A stretch of DNA of 64,000 bases from Neorhizobium galegae (GCF_021391675.1 NZ_CP090097.1:54641-118640); one strand, 5' to 3'; shown: positions 32,626 through 42,202, counted from the first letter of the stretch. Numbers and translations: made by a program. The notes: generated by a model not told the origin, from the sequence alone.

Positions 32626-32674
32626 CATTCGCCGGACAAATGCTTCAAATCCACGCAATCAATTTTACTAGTGG
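32626..32674 (+). promoter_or_regulatory. Second nod box, upstream of nodFE
   Basis: The sequence begins CATTCGCCGGACAAATG and continues ATCCACGCAATCAATTTTACTAG; in order this aligns with the consensus parts ATCCAY..., GATG-N6-ATC and AAACAATCRATTTTACCAATC with several mismatches at both ends. It lies 152 bp before the nodF ATG, in the same orientation, as in other nodFE operons. Confidence 0.75.
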
Positions 32675-32826
32675 CGCCAAATGCAACATAGGATCCGACA
32701 AGAGCCAGCTCACAGCACTTCGCGCCTGGGGTCTCGCTCATATGTTTGCTTGCCAACGGAGAGGAGTTGCGTGTCGTTTAACACGCAGATTTGCCCTCTT
32801 AAACCAGAACGCATGGAGGATAAAGA

Positions 32827-33105
32827 ATGGCTGATGAACTCGCGATTGAAGTTATCGCCACGATCAAGCGGCGCGTTGATTCGGAGCTGGACGGGATAGC
32901 AGCTGCATCAATGACCGAAATAACAACCGAAACGGAATTGGCGTCACTGGGTATCGACTCTTTGGGGCTGGCTGACGTCCTTTGGGATCTGGAGCAGGCC
33001 CACGGGATCAAAATTGAGCTGAACACATCCGACGCGTGGTCAAATCTCAGCAATGTTGGTGACGTTGTCCAGGCCGTCCGCGGATTGATTGCGAAGGAGG
33101 TTTGA
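32827..33105 (+). CDS. nodF: NodF, specialised acyl carrier protein
   Basis: NodF carries the special unsaturated acyl chain made with NodE. The 92 residues contain the phosphopantetheine site [19 protein letters not shown] (Ser about residue 44) typical of NodF. A GGAGG lies seven bases before the ATG. It is followed one base later by nodE and preceded by its own nod box. This pair is characteristic of rhizobia making polyunsaturated Nod factors for galegoid hosts (family knowledge). Confidence 0.92.
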   Translation: MADELAIEVIATIKRRVDSELDGIAAASMTEITTETELASLGIDSLGLADVLWDLEQAHGIKIELNTSDAWSNLSNVGDVVQAVRGLIAKEV

Positions 33106-33106
33106 A

Positions 33107-34315
33107 ATGAACAGACGGGTAGTTATCACTGGGATGGGTGGGCTTTGCGGCTTAGGAACCGACGCAAAATCAATTTGGACAGAAATGCGGGAAGGTCGCG
33201 CAGCAATCGGTCCAATTGCTAACACCCCGCTTTACGATCTCGAAGGGACTGTTGGGTCCGAGATAGGGATGCTGCCCGAGCACGAGATCAGCCGCAAGCA
33301 ACTTGCCTCGATGGACCGCTTCAGCCTCTTGGCTGTGATTGCAGCATGGGAAGCGCTGCGACATGCTGGGCTTTCAGTCAATGAAGGAAACCGCACCCGC
33401 TTCGGCGCAACCGTTGGCGTCTGCGGCTGCGGTTGGGATGCAATCGAGCAGAGCTACCGCAGCCTCTTTTTGGGCGGAGCAACCCGCGTGCCCATCTTCA
33501 GTGCCCTCAAAGCCATGCCAAGCGCGCCAGCCGCACAGGTGAGCATGGTGCTGCGCCTATTGGGTCCGGTATTTGGGGTTACTTCCGCTTGCGCGTCGGC
33601 GAATCACGCCATCGCTACAGCGGTGGATCAAATCAAGCTGGGCCGCGCTGATGTGATGCTCGCTGGCGGTAGCGATGCCCCGCTCACCTACGGAGTACTG
33701 AAGGCCTGGGAGGCTTTGCGGATACTAGCGCCGGATACGTGCCGCCCGTTTTCCGCCGATCGAAGGGGTGTTGTCCTGGGTGAGGGCGCAGGCATGGCAG
33801 TACTGGAAAGCTATGAGCATGCCGCCGCTCGCGGCGCTACTATACTTGCCGAGATCGTCGGAGTAGGCCTTTCCGCCGACGCTTTCGATATCACGAGCCC
33901 ATCAGTTGAGGGACCAGAGTCAGCGATGCGAAATTGCCTTGCTGACGGCGGCTTAAACCCCGAAGATGTCGATTACCTTAATGCTCACGGTACCGGCACC
34001 AAGGCTAACGATTTAACGGAAACAGCCGCGGTTAAACGCGTCTTCGGCGACCATGCATATTCGATGTCGATTTCATCCACGAAGTCGATGCACGCGCATT
34101 GCCTTGGCGCAGCGAGCGCACTCGAAATGATTGCATGCGTGATGGCGATCAGAGAGGGCGTAGTGCCGCCGACCGCAAACCATCGAGAGCATGACCCTGA
34201 CTGCGATCTAGACGTTACGCCCAATGTGGCGCGTCAACGTAAGGTACGTGTTGCCTTAAGCAACTCCTTTGCGATGGGTGGCACCAACGCCGTATTGGCC
34301 TTTAAGGGCGTGTAG
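33107..34315 (+). CDS. nodE: NodE, beta-ketoacyl synthase for Nod factor acyl chains
   Basis: NodE is a condensing enzyme (FabF-like) that with NodF builds host-specific unsaturated fatty acids. The 402 residues start [17 protein letters not shown]. The Cys-His-His catalytic set is visible: [12 protein letters not shown] (Cys about 160), [12 protein letters not shown] (His about 295) and [15 protein letters not shown] (His about 330), then [15 protein letters not shown]. The start at 33107 follows the nodF stop by one base. nodL, which follows nodE in R. leguminosarum, is absent; an IS starts 119 bp downstream. Confidence 0.95.
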   Translation: MNRRVVITGMGGLCGLGTDAKSIWTEMREGRAAIGPIANTPLYDLEGTVGSEIGMLPEHEISRKQLASMDRFSLLAVIAAWEALRHAGLSVNEGNRTRFGATVGVCGCGWDAIEQSYRSLFLGGATRVPIFSALKAMPSAPAAQVSMVLRLLGPVFGVTSACASANHAIATAVDQIKLGRADVMLAGGSDAPLTYGVLKAWEALRILAPDTCRPFSADRRGVVLGEGAGMAVLESYEHAAARGATILAEIVGVGLSADAFDITSPSVEGPESAMRNCLADGGLNPEDVDYLNAHGTGTKANDLTETAAVKRVFGDHAYSMSISSTKSMHAHCLGAASALEMIACVMAIREGVVPPTANHREHDPDCDLDVTPNVARQRKVRVALSNSFAMGGTNAVLAFKGV

Positions 34316-34430
34316 GGTCCTGAACCGCCAATTTCCTGCTCCCCTGAGCGATTTGAACAGGCGGCCATCATCAAATCTACCATAACTAGAGGGGTGGAAA
34401 TAAAGCGAGAAGAGAATTGATGCTGCGCAT

Positions 34431-35288
34431 CTAAGAGCCTGACTCGAAAAGGTTTCCACGATATCCGTACCTTGCCAGGCGTCGTGTCAGGACGCGGATG
34501 TGGGCGATAGTGATCCAGGCTTCGGCTGATGCGACGGACTTTTCCCAATCCTTCGCCAAGCGTCGGCATCTGCCAAGCCATGCGAAGGTGCGCTCCACGA
34601 CCCAGCGACGCGGCAGAACCTCGAAGCCCTTGGCCTTATCGGTCCGCTTGACGATCTGGAGCGTGAACGCAGCGATCTTTTGCAGTGCGCCCTTCAGCTT
34701 CGGTCCGGCATAACCACCGTCCGCGAAGATATGTCTCAGCCAAGGCCAGCGCTTGAGAATGGTTTTGAGGACGGCAGGCGCACCGGCGCGGTCCTGAATA
34801 TCGGCGCTGTGAACCACGAGGCCGACCATCAATCCGAGCGTATCGACGACGATATGACGCTTGCGTCCCTTTATCTTCTTGCCCGCGTCATAGCCCGAAA
34901 TTCCGCCGCTTTCCGTGGTTTTCACGCTTTGACTGTCGATCACGCCGGCAGACGGCGAGGCTTCCCGGCCTTCCAGGTCGCGCGCCTCCATAACGAGATG
35001 ATGGTTGATCCGCAGCCACAAGCCAGTCGCCCGCCATTCGTAGAAATAGGACTGCACAGTGGTAAAAGGCGGAAAATCTTTCGGCATCATCCGCCACTGG
35101 CACCCCGTCGTGGCGATGTAAAGCAACGCGTTCACGACTTCGCGAAGATCGGTGCTGCGCGGCCTGCCCAGCCGTCTCGGTCCAGACAGGCAAGGCGCGA
35201 TCAATCCCCATTCCCGGTCCGTCAGATCGCTTGCATACCGCATTGCCCGTCGGGCATATTGCCGACGGGTGAAATCAGTCCAGCCCAT
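34431..35288 (-). CDS. IS5-family transposase (copy 1)
   Basis: A 285-residue DDE transposase, single frame and intact. The N-terminal DUF4096-type domain has SDLTDREWGLIAPCL and ALLYIATTGCQWRMMPKDFPPFTT. The catalytic core has GVIDSQSVKTTESGG (first Asp), IFADGGYAGPKLKG (second Asp) and RRWVVERTFAWLGRCRRLAKD (Glu). I chose the start MGWTDFTRRQYARRAM (35288); the frame opens 39 bp earlier. Same amino acid sequence as the copy at 43105. Confidence 0.92.
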   Translation of the reverse strand: MGWTDFTRRQYARRAMRYASDLTDREWGLIAPCLSGPRRLGRPRSTDLREVVNALLYIATTGCQWRMMPKDFPPFTTVQSYFYEWRATGLWLRINHHLVMEARDLEGREASPSAGVIDSQSVKTTESGGISGYDAGKKIKGRKRHIVVDTLGLMVGLVVHSADIQDRAGAPAVLKTILKRWPWLRHIFADGGYAGPKLKGALQKIAAFTLQIVKRTDKAKGFEVLPRRWVVERTFAWLGRCRRLAKDWEKSVASAEAWITIAHIRVLTRRLARYGYRGNLFESGS

Positions 35289-35367
35289 TGTGGTCTCCGT
35301 TCGTCCTAAGCAAACAAACAGAATCACAACTGGCTGATTTCACTCAACTCTTTTTCGGTCAGGCTCT
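34434..35367 (-). mobile_element. IS5-family element, copy 1
   Basis: A 934-bp element with ends AGAGCCTGACTCGAAAAGG and (inverted) AGAGCCTGACCGAAAAAGAG. One transposase gene fills it. A second copy with an identical protein lies inverted at 43026-43959. The pair brackets 7.7 kb of accessory DNA. The transposase stop codon uses flanking bases (TTAG), so the element end and gene end nearly coincide. Confidence 0.88.
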
Positions 35368-35650
35368 TAGATCTCGCCCGTGCGGCGGCTGTCCATTTGA
35401 CGACGGCTCGGTCTAGCCTATCAGCCAAGGAGCCGACTGGTACGCCTTGTACCAGATCGGCTCGTAACTCTCCCCGAATTAGCCATTCCGGGGCCTGTAC
35501 AGGTCAGGCCGTGGTGGGGAGTGTCGGTAGACCTCCCCTGCCCTCAATACTCGTCGTTCTTCGATAGAGAGCTGGCTCGGGAATCTGCGCAGCTAGGACA
35601 AGTGGAATTTCTGCCTGACTTCGGCTTAGATGCCGGGAACAGGAGAGACC

Positions 35651-35960
35651 ATGACGAGACGACCGCGCCGGAACCACAGCCCGGCTTTCAAGGCGAAGGT
35701 AGCGCTTGCCGCGATCAGAGGCGAGCAGACGCTGGTGGAATTATCCCAGCAGTTCGACGTGCATGCCAACCAGATCAAACAGTGGAAAGACCAGCTCCTT
35801 GAGGGGGCACAGGCGTTTTCGGCGATGAAGCGAAGGCGGAACCGGCGGGCCCGACCGTCGATGTCAAAACACTGCACGCCAAGATCGGCGAGCTGACATT
35901 GGAGAACGATTTTTAGCCGGAGCGCTCGGCAAGGCGGGATTGCTGGGCGGAAAGAAATGA
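35651..35960 (+). pseudogene. IS3 OrfA, with two frameshifts
   Basis: The start MTRRPRRNHSPAFKAKVALAA with HTH (QTLVELSQQFDVHANQIKQWKDQLLEGA) is the normal IS3 OrfA N-terminus. The frame is lost near 35810 (a base missing before GVFGDEAKAEPAGP) and again near 35912 (one T too few in the T-run after LENDF, before LAGALGKAGLLGGKK). Corrected, the protein would be about 102 residues and end in ATGA overlap with orfB. Confidence 0.8.
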
Positions 35961-36490
35961 TCGACCGCGCACACAAACTGTCGGTCGCACGACAGGCGAA
36001 GCTTCTCGGCTTCAGCCGTGGCAGCGTCTACTATTCTCCACGTCCAGTGTCGCAGGACGATCTTGCCCTGATGCGGCGGATCGACGAACTGCATCTCGAC
36101 TACCCGTTTGCCGGAAGTCGGATGTTGCAAGGGCTCTTGAGGGGAGAAGGGCTGGAAACTGGGCGGCTGCACGTTGCCACGCTGATGAAGAAGATGGGCA
36201 TCGAAGCGATCTATCGTCGCCCGAACACATCCAAACCAGCGCCAGGTCACAAAATCTATCCCTACCTCTTGCGAAAGCTGGCGGTCACCCGGCCCAACCA
36301 GGTCTGGGCAATGGACATAACGTACGTTCCGATGGCTCGCGGCTTCGTCTATCTCTGCGCCGTCGTGGACTGGTTCAGCCGAAGGGTTCTGTCGTGGCGG
36401 CTGTCGATCACGATGGAAGCGGACTTCTGCATCGAAGCGGTCGAGGACGCGCTGGCCCGTCATGGCAAACCCGATACTTCAACACGGACA

Positions 36491-36767
36491 GTCAGAAGAT
36501 GATAGCCAGTTCCCGGGTGGTCTGTCTCAAACACCGATCGATCGCTTGGTAGGCTGGCGTTGCAAGGTGTCCTGGTGTGGCTTGACCCACACTCCGATCG
36601 ACCAGCGTGTCTTTCCCTAGACCTGTCGGCCGCCCGGGAGCGCCTTGCGGTGAGGCTTTGCCTGTGACCCAAGAAGGGCCTGACCGAGTTGGTCACGTGA
36701 CTGTCCTGTCCATGCATATGACCGTGGTCGAGCCGTGCGATATCGGTCAAACTCCGGAGGCTACGGC
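36491..36767 (+). ncRNA. Candidate IS110 bridge RNA region
   Basis: IS110 elements are known to transcribe a structured bridge RNA from the long non-coding end, with loops that pair with target and donor DNA. The 277-bp leader here has the right place and length, with several GC-rich inverted segments. I did not fold it or identify the guide loops, so this is an inference from the family. Confidence 0.4.
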
Positions 36768-37847
36768 ATGGAACAGAAGGTCAAGGCAGCTCGTCATGTT
36801 GTCGCCGACGTCGATACTCATAAGGATTTACATGTCGCAGCGGTCGTAGATAATTACGACCGCGTTCTTGAGACACGCAGTTTTCCGACGGCCCGCAACG
36901 GCTATCGGTTGATGCTGGCCTGGATGCGGACATTCGGCGAGTTGCAGCGCATCGGCATCGAATGCACAGGCAGTTATGGAGCTGGGCTGCCGCGATACAT
37001 GCAGACCGCGGGTGTGGAGGTCCTCGAGGTGACCACACCAGATCGTCACGACCGTCGAAGACGGGGCAAAAATGATGATCTCGATGCCCAGGCCGCGGCA
37101 CACGCAGCCTTTGCCGAACAGCGAACCGTCACACCTCGAAGCCGGGACGGTATGGTGGAATCTCTCAGAGTTTTAAAGGCTTGCCGAAAGACGGCGGTCA
37201 ACGCCCGGCGCATAGCCCTGCAATTGATCCAGAATACGATCATCGCTGCGCCGGACGCATTGCGGGATCAGCTTCGACGCATGACCCGCATGCAGCTGGT
37301 TCGATTACTTGCCGCCTGGCGTCCAGACCTGACAGCCTACCGCGATGTGGAAGCCGCGTATCGGATCACCCTGAAGTCACTTGGTCGCCGGTATCTGGAA
37401 CGGCACGATGAGATCGCCGATCTCGACATGATGATAGCTGCAATTGTCGAGGACTTGGCTCCGGACCTTATCGAACGGAATTCAATTGGCCACAACAGCG
37501 CCGCCCAGCTCTTGCTCACTGCCGACGACAATCCCGAGCGGTTGCGGTCAGAAGCCAGCTTCGCTGCGCTCTGCGGCGTCAGTCCTGTTCCCGCATCCTC
37601 AGGCAAAACCATCAGACATCGACTGAACCGGGGTGGTGACCGACTTGCCAATAGCGCCCTTCATATTATTGCAATTGGCCGTCTCAGGACCGACGAGAAA
37701 ACCCAACAGTATGTCGCCCGGCGTGTTGCCGCCGGGCATTCCAAGCTCGACGCAATCCGGGCACTGAAGCGATACATCGCTCGGGAAGTCTTCGGCATCA
37801 TCATGCGCCGCCAGAAGGAGGTCAATCAGACAAGGATCGTCGCTTGA
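36768..37847 (+). CDS. IS110-family transposase/recombinase
   Basis: A 359-residue protein, intact. The N-terminal RuvC-like DEDD domain has VVADVDTHKDLHVAAVVD (first Asp), ECTGSYGAGLPRYM (Glu) and RRGKNDDLDAQAAAHAA (Asp-Asp). The C-terminal Tnp domain has SEASFAALCGVSPVPASSGKTIRHRLNRGG (in parts) with the conserved Ser, and NSALHIIAIGRLR. The start at 36768 (MEQKVKAARH) has GGAGG eight bases upstream; the frame opens 33 bp earlier. Confidence 0.92.
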   Translation: MEQKVKAARHVVADVDTHKDLHVAAVVDNYDRVLETRSFPTARNGYRLMLAWMRTFGELQRIGIECTGSYGAGLPRYMQTAGVEVLEVTTPDRHDRRRRGKNDDLDAQAAAHAAFAEQRTVTPRSRDGMVESLRVLKACRKTAVNARRIALQLIQNTIIAAPDALRDQLRRMTRMQLVRLLAAWRPDLTAYRDVEAAYRITLKSLGRRYLERHDEIADLDMMIAAIVEDLAPDLIERNSIGHNSAAQLLLTADDNPERLRSEASFAALCGVSPVPASSGKTIRHRLNRGGDRLANSALHIIAIGRLRTDEKTQQYVARRVAAGHSKLDAIRALKRYIAREVFGIIMRRQKEVNQTRIVA

Positions 37848-38221
37848 CAAACAGAAGGGCGTCCAGGGGTCGCAGTTCACCTCGATGGACTTCACGACCG
37901 TGCTGAAGAAAGCCGAGATCGCCATCTCGATGGACGGTAAAGGCGCATGGCGGGACAATGTCTTCGTCGAGCGGCTCTGGCGTTCGATCAAATACGAGGA
38001 GGTCTACCTCCGCGCCTACAAGACCGTATCCGAGGCCCGCGCTGGCATCGGCCGCTATCTGAGCTTTTACAACAGTCGACGCCCACATTCATCGCTTGAC
38101 CGGCAGACGCCGGATCAAGCCTACTTCAACGCGCTGGCACCAATGACGGTGGCGGCATAACCGAGGCGGAAATCCACTTAGCAAAACGCCCGAAACTGTT
38201 CAGACAAACCGAGCCAGCTCT

Positions 38222-38856
38222 TTCCTCTAGCCAAAGAACGCTATCGAGCTGGACAAGCTCTTCGATATAGCCGACGAAGCGGTGCTCCCGAAGATCTGCC
38301 GCGTAACAAGGAACTCCATTGCGCTCAAGATAAGCCTTGGAAGCGAACAGCCCTGTTTTAAAACGCCCAATCAGATGACTGTCCAGGGCAGTTCCACGGA
38401 GTTTAAAAAAACTTAGAAATAGATCCGCCTCGCGGCGAGCGACGCGAACCGACTGAGGGGATGTTACCAGTTCGAGGTCAAGATCAGGATGCCGCTCACT
38501 GAGTTCCACAAGCCGTTTTGAGAGATAAAGTGTGCGATACCCTCCATCGTAGCGAGTCTGACGGTACCGCGGATCTCGTCGCGATTGCTCACGTCACTTC
38601 GAAGGGCATTCACCCCGTTCTCAATTTCCTCCGCCCGCCGCATGGTAATTAGCCCAGCCGGTGTCAGCAAAAGTCCATCCGGATTTCGCTCGACGAGCGC
38701 GCCGCCCACCGTATATTCTAAACGAGCAAGCCGGCGCGAAACGGTAGAGTGGCTGACCTTCAGTTCGCGGGCGGCGCCGGTCACGCTCTTGCACCGGACG
38801 ACAGTAAGGAAAAGCTTGAGATCATCCCAATCAAGGTGGTCAATTGCCCTCGCCAT
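38222..38856 (-). pseudogene. lysR copy 1, frameshifted and truncated by IS3
   Basis: The start MARAIDHLDWDDLKLFLTVV and HTH (SVTGAARELKVSHSTVSRRLARLE) match the intact regulator at 54778-55698 closely. A missing A near 38535 shifts the frame after RLATMEGIA. The second frame continues LDLELVTSPQSVRVARREADLF to SVLWLEE, where the IS3 right end cuts it. About 90 C-terminal residues are gone. It is divergent from the ridA copy at 39026, as in the second module. Confidence 0.88.
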
Positions 38857-39025
38857 GCTACCCCCCGACTATTTTTGCACAGCATAGTGCATTCTATTGG
38901 GGTTGGCGCGCAGATTCGCTCTGTTAGCTTCGGACGCGACCCCCCGGTTAGTCCGTGTGAAGCAAATTTCGGCAGGCGGACTGATCCCAAAAGTTGGTCT
39001 GCTTAAGGTAACCTAGGAGAAGACC

Positions 39026-39513
39026 ATGTCGAGACAAACTGTGAACGCTTCGCACGCCACGGCTGTGGGACCATACTCGCACGCGACATGGGCTGGCGAC
39101 TTGCTGTTCTGCTCTGGCCAAACGCCGATCAACCCGAGCTCCGGCAGACTGGCCGATGGCGGCATTGCCGAACAAACACGCCAATGCTTTGATAATCTAT
39201 TTCAGGTTCTCGAGGCGGCAGGATTAGGGGGCGACGACGTTGTTTCAGTCAACGTCCATTTGACCGACATGAGCGATTTCAGCCACATGAATCGGGTTTA
39301 CGCCACTCGTTTTTCAGCACCTTATCCCTCGCGCACCACCATTCGCTGCTCCAGTCTGCCGCTAAGCGGTTTCACGACGTCGTTGCGGGTTACAACCGCT
39401 TTGACCTATTCGACGTAGCTGTGAACCGGACGCGTCGAAAGCCGATAACATTTGTAAAAGACATCACTACGGAGTCTTCAACGGACACAGAGGTGCAAGC
39501 GTTACCGGAGTAA
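39026..39513 (+). pseudogene. ridA-nitrilase deletion fusion (copy 1)
   Basis: The 5' part (39026 to about 39368) encodes RidA: MSRQTVNASHATAVGPYSHA, LLFCSGQTPINP, and PYPSRTTIRCSSLPL. It then jumps, out of frame, into the last 47 codons of a nitrilase (RFHDVVAGYNRFDLFDVAVN, RRKPITFVKD) ending at 39513. The intact module at 55.9-57.3 kb shows the missing 0.96 kb. The joint falls at an AAGCG shared by both genes. The RidA frame itself ends at 39418 with a foreign tail. Confidence 0.88.
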
Positions 39514-39517
39514 GGCG

Positions 39518-40501
39518 ATGACACGGACGGGCATGCATATGACCAAGAAGGGGTTCTCATTCCAAGGCCCTGTTGAAGGCGTTCATGCCCTCAACTCCTG
39601 GATCACCGCTGAAGACGATCTTTTTCTCGTCACTCATATGGGGTTCCTGGAGATCGACCCTAACCATTGGCATCTGGATATCGATGGTCTCGTGGGAAAC
39701 CCGGTGAAGCTGCGCTTGGCTGATCTCCTTGCAATGCCGCAGCGCGAGTATATGTCATTTCACGAATGCGCTGGCAGCCCTCTTGCTCCGACAATCGCCA
39801 AGCGCAGGATTGGAAATGTGGTTTGGAAAGGGGTACCGCTATCGCTTGTTCTAGAGCGCGCGAAGATCAGCAGCGATGCGTCCTACGTATGGACTTCCGG
39901 CCTTGAGTGGGGCTCGTACGCAGAAGTCGAAGAACCTTATCAAAAGGATCTGCCGATCGCGAAAGCACTTGCAGAAGAGGTTCTCCTTGCACTTGAGATC
40001 AATGGCCGGCCGCTTTCCATGGAGCGCGGAGGTCCGGTTCGGCTGGTCGTGCCAGGATGGTACGGCACGAACTCCGTAAAATGGCTTGGTTCGATCACGG
40101 CCGCAGACCGGCGGTCGCGAAGCGCCTATACGACGCGTTTCTATAACGACCACACGGCTTGGGGTGTGAGACCGGTTTGGCATGTCGCCCCGGAGTCGGT
40201 TATCGTGTCGCCGTCCCCAAGTGATATACTGTCAGCTGACATGCCAACAACAATATGGGGCTGGGCTTGGGGAGACAATCAGATTTCGAGTGTCGAGGTG
40301 AGTGTGGATGGAGGAGGCTCGTGGCAGGCTGCAACAGTCGGGCCACGCGAGGATAGAAGCTGGCAAAGGTTCGAGTTGTCATGGTCGCCTCGAGCGGGTC
40401 AGCACCTCCTAATTTGCCAGTGCACGAACGAAGTCGGGGAAAGGCAGCCGTTAGCTGACGCGAGAAACGCGGTGCACTCGGTGGAAATAAACGTTGCATG
40501 A
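39518..40501 (+). CDS. Sulfite oxidase-like molybdopterin enzyme
   Basis: A 327-residue protein of the sulfite oxidase family. The Mo-binding domain (residues about 30-215) has the Cys ligand in MSFHECAGSPLAP and RLVVPGWYGTNSVKWLGSI. The C-terminal Mo-co dimerisation domain (residues about 230-325) has ISSVEVSVDGGGSWQAA. There is no haem domain and no signal peptide or Tat motif, so it is probably cytoplasmic. Substrate unknown; family members act on sulfite or related sulfur compounds. It starts 4 bp after the ruined nitrilase end, so it may have belonged to that module's operon. Confidence 0.85.
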   Translation: MTRTGMHMTKKGFSFQGPVEGVHALNSWITAEDDLFLVTHMGFLEIDPNHWHLDIDGLVGNPVKLRLADLLAMPQREYMSFHECAGSPLAPTIAKRRIGNVVWKGVPLSLVLERAKISSDASYVWTSGLEWGSYAEVEEPYQKDLPIAKALAEEVLLALEINGRPLSMERGGPVRLVVPGWYGTNSVKWLGSITAADRRSRSAYTTRFYNDHTAWGVRPVWHVAPESVIVSPSPSDILSADMPTTIWGWAWGDNQISSVEVSVDGGGSWQAATVGPREDRSWQRFELSWSPRAGQHLLICQCTNEVGERQPLADARNAVHSVEINVA

Positions 40502-40907
40502 TAAGCCCTCATCTGCAGCAATGTTATAGTTATCACTGGCCCCCCGGCGCATGAATTTGCCTCAACGTCCCGTTCCTGTTCGGCAACCCGGACATCTGAG
40601 CCAATACCCTTGACCGTGGTCTGGGGGCAAGGCGTCCGCCCTTTATTTTCTGTCCAGGAGGGCTTCAGTCCCTGGCTCCGCGGAAACCCAGTGTGGCCGG
40701 CTTGCCGCGTCGTCCAGTCTACAGGAGGAGCCAAGCCGCACTGCTCGTCGATAAGAGTGCGTTCCAGCCGCCGCCTTTTCTGACGTCGAGGGAGGCGCGA
40801 GGCAAGGCGGAAAGTCGCCTTGCGGAATCGATTGGTCTTACACGTCAGACGAACCCTGCCACGCAAGGTAGCTCAAGAAAACAAAACGACATACGGGGAA
40901 CAAGAGA
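40502..40907. other. Non-coding region between the oxidase and MFS genes
   Basis: These 406 bp hold no supported gene. Overlapping short frames on both strands lack ribosome sites and family similarity. It may include a promoter for the transporter. Confidence 0.45.
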
Positions 40908-42146
40908 ATGTGCAAGCTTGTCAGTCAGGAAGGGTGCGATCATGTCGCCAATAGCGCCGTTTCCATTTGGCCCATCATCGTTATCTGCTTTACGATCGTC
41001 GTCTTTGATGGCCTCGACACCATCTCAATAACCTTCGTGGCGCCAACGATCGCCACTATCTGGGACATGCCGGCGTCCGCCATGGCGCCAGTCTTCATGG
41101 CTGCCAGTATTGGCGCGGTCATTGGTTACATTGCAGCAGGTCCAATGGCAATTCGCCTTGGAGACCGCAGAGTGATGCTTCTCAGTGTCGCAGTTTTTGG
41201 CATTGGCAGCCTCGCCAGTGCAACTGCCACCGATATCTTGGGTCTCGCTACCCTGCGGCTAATGACCTCCGTAGGGTTGGGAGCGGTTCTGCCTCTTGCT
41301 GTGGGCGCTGCGTCGTCCGTCGTTTCACCGGCACGTAGGTCCACCACAGCCATATTGATCACAACCGGTCTTTCAGCAGGGGGCGTACTGGCGGGTATTC
41401 TCGGAGGGCCGCTGATCCAGAACTATGGCTGGCAATCAATCTTTATAGTCGGTGGAATACTGCCCCTGCTTCTATTGCCGGCCATCGTCTGCTTTTTTCC
41501 TGCTTCGAGCCGTGAGCATACCGTAGCCGGCAAAGAAAATGCGATCCTAGGGCTGTTTGCGGGGCAGCTTGCACTTCGGACGATTCTTCTTTGGCTTTTC
41601 GCCTTCGTCGTATTTGTGGAAGCCTATGCCGTCCTCTACTGGACGCCGACGTTGTTGATCAACTGGGGCATGCCATCTGAAATGGCTCCAGCGAGCGCGG
41701 CAGTACTGTCCATGGGTGGTCTGTTCGGAGGCGTGATCCTCGTTTTCCTGGTGGTGGAACTGAGTGTCGTGAGATCCCTTATGGTGTACGGGGCCTTCGG
41801 GCTCGGCTGCATTCTGGTCTTCGCACACGGAAGTCTGGACAAGACAATAATGATGGTTGTCTTCGGTATTGGAGCCGGACTGGTTCCTTGTTGTATGGGG
41901 CAGGCCGCTCTCGCTGTTTCGTTCTACCCCGGACACCTTCGAGCGACAGGAGTTGGCTTTGCAGCGGCCGCAGGCCGGATCGGTTCTGTGGTCGGCCCGG
42001 GTCTTGGAGGCGCGGTCATCGCATTAGGCTGGTCGACACAGCAGATTGTCCTGATGGCGGCGGTCCCGTCCATATTTTCAGTGATCATTCTTGTCGCAAT
42101 ACACATCCTAGGACCTATCGACATTCAGGATTCCCAAATCGCTTGA
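40908..42146 (+). CDS. MFS transporter, aromatic acid:H+ symporter type
   Basis: A 412-residue protein with about twelve membrane segments. The first has VICFTIVVFDGLDTISITFVAP, resembling the FDGYD/FDGLD of the AAHS (aromatic acid:proton symporter) subfamily. The loop 2-3 motif is GPMAIRLGDRRVMLLS (MFS signature A). The second half has LRATGVGFAAAAGRIGSVVGPGLGG. It probably imports an organic acid. Its neighbours are the oxidase and the broken nitrilase, which suggests a product of the same pathway. Confidence 0.85.
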   Translation: MCKLVSQEGCDHVANSAVSIWPIIVICFTIVVFDGLDTISITFVAPTIATIWDMPASAMAPVFMAASIGAVIGYIAAGPMAIRLGDRRVMLLSVAVFGIGSLASATATDILGLATLRLMTSVGLGAVLPLAVGAASSVVSPARRSTTAILITTGLSAGGVLAGILGGPLIQNYGWQSIFIVGGILPLLLLPAIVCFFPASSREHTVAGKENAILGLFAGQLALRTILLWLFAFVVFVEAYAVLYWTPTLLINWGMPSEMAPASAAVLSMGGLFGGVILVFLVVELSVVRSLMVYGAFGLGCILVFAHGSLDKTIMMVVFGIGAGLVPCCMGQAALAVSFYPGHLRATGVGFAAAAGRIGSVVGPGLGGAVIALGWSTQQIVLMAAVPSIFSVIILVAIHILGPIDIQDSQIA

Positions 42147-42202
42147 AGACTGATTGGTAGACGACCGTGTTTGATCACGGAGGTTTGTGGATGGCAGCCA
42201 GA

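Larger units (their letters stand above)
36491..37865 (+). mobile_element. IS110-family element inside IS3 orfB
   Basis: The boundaries are inferred by rejoining IS3 orfB: left AACACGGA-CA and right CA-GGGGTCG, a CA core at both junctions, as expected for IS110, which has no long inverted repeats. About 275 bp of non-coding DNA precede the transposase gene and very little follows it. Confidence 0.75.
35957..38160 (+). pseudogene. IS3 OrfB (integrase core), interrupted by IS110
   Basis: The 5' part (35957 to about 36488) has the HTH-like HKLSVARQAKLLGFSRGSVYY, ASRM-type FAGSRMLQGLL, and the rve core NQVWAMDITYVPMARGFVYLCAVVDWFSRRVLSW (first Asp). The 3' part (37866-38160) resumes with GSQFTSMDFTTVLKKAEI (second Asp region), then DNVFVERLWRSIKYEEVYL (Glu) and FYNSRRPHSSLDRQTPDQAYF. 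The IS110 lies between. One base is also missing in the 5' part near 36475. Confidence 0.85.
35568..38221 (+). mobile_element. IS3-family element, interrupted by IS110
   Basis: The ends AGAGCTGGCTCGG (left, from 35568) and the inverted form (right, to 38221) continue with related GTGGAATTTCTGCC-type subterminal sequence. orfA and orfB both have frameshifts and an IS110 sits in orfB. At its right end it truncates a lysR gene. A fragment of the same element lies at 24029-24111. It cannot make its own transposase. Confidence 0.82.

Noticed and set aside
34680..35309. 209-codon plus-strand frame opposite the IS5 transposase, repeated at 43084-43713
   Set aside because: It recurs only because the IS recurs; it is the antisense frame of the transposase.
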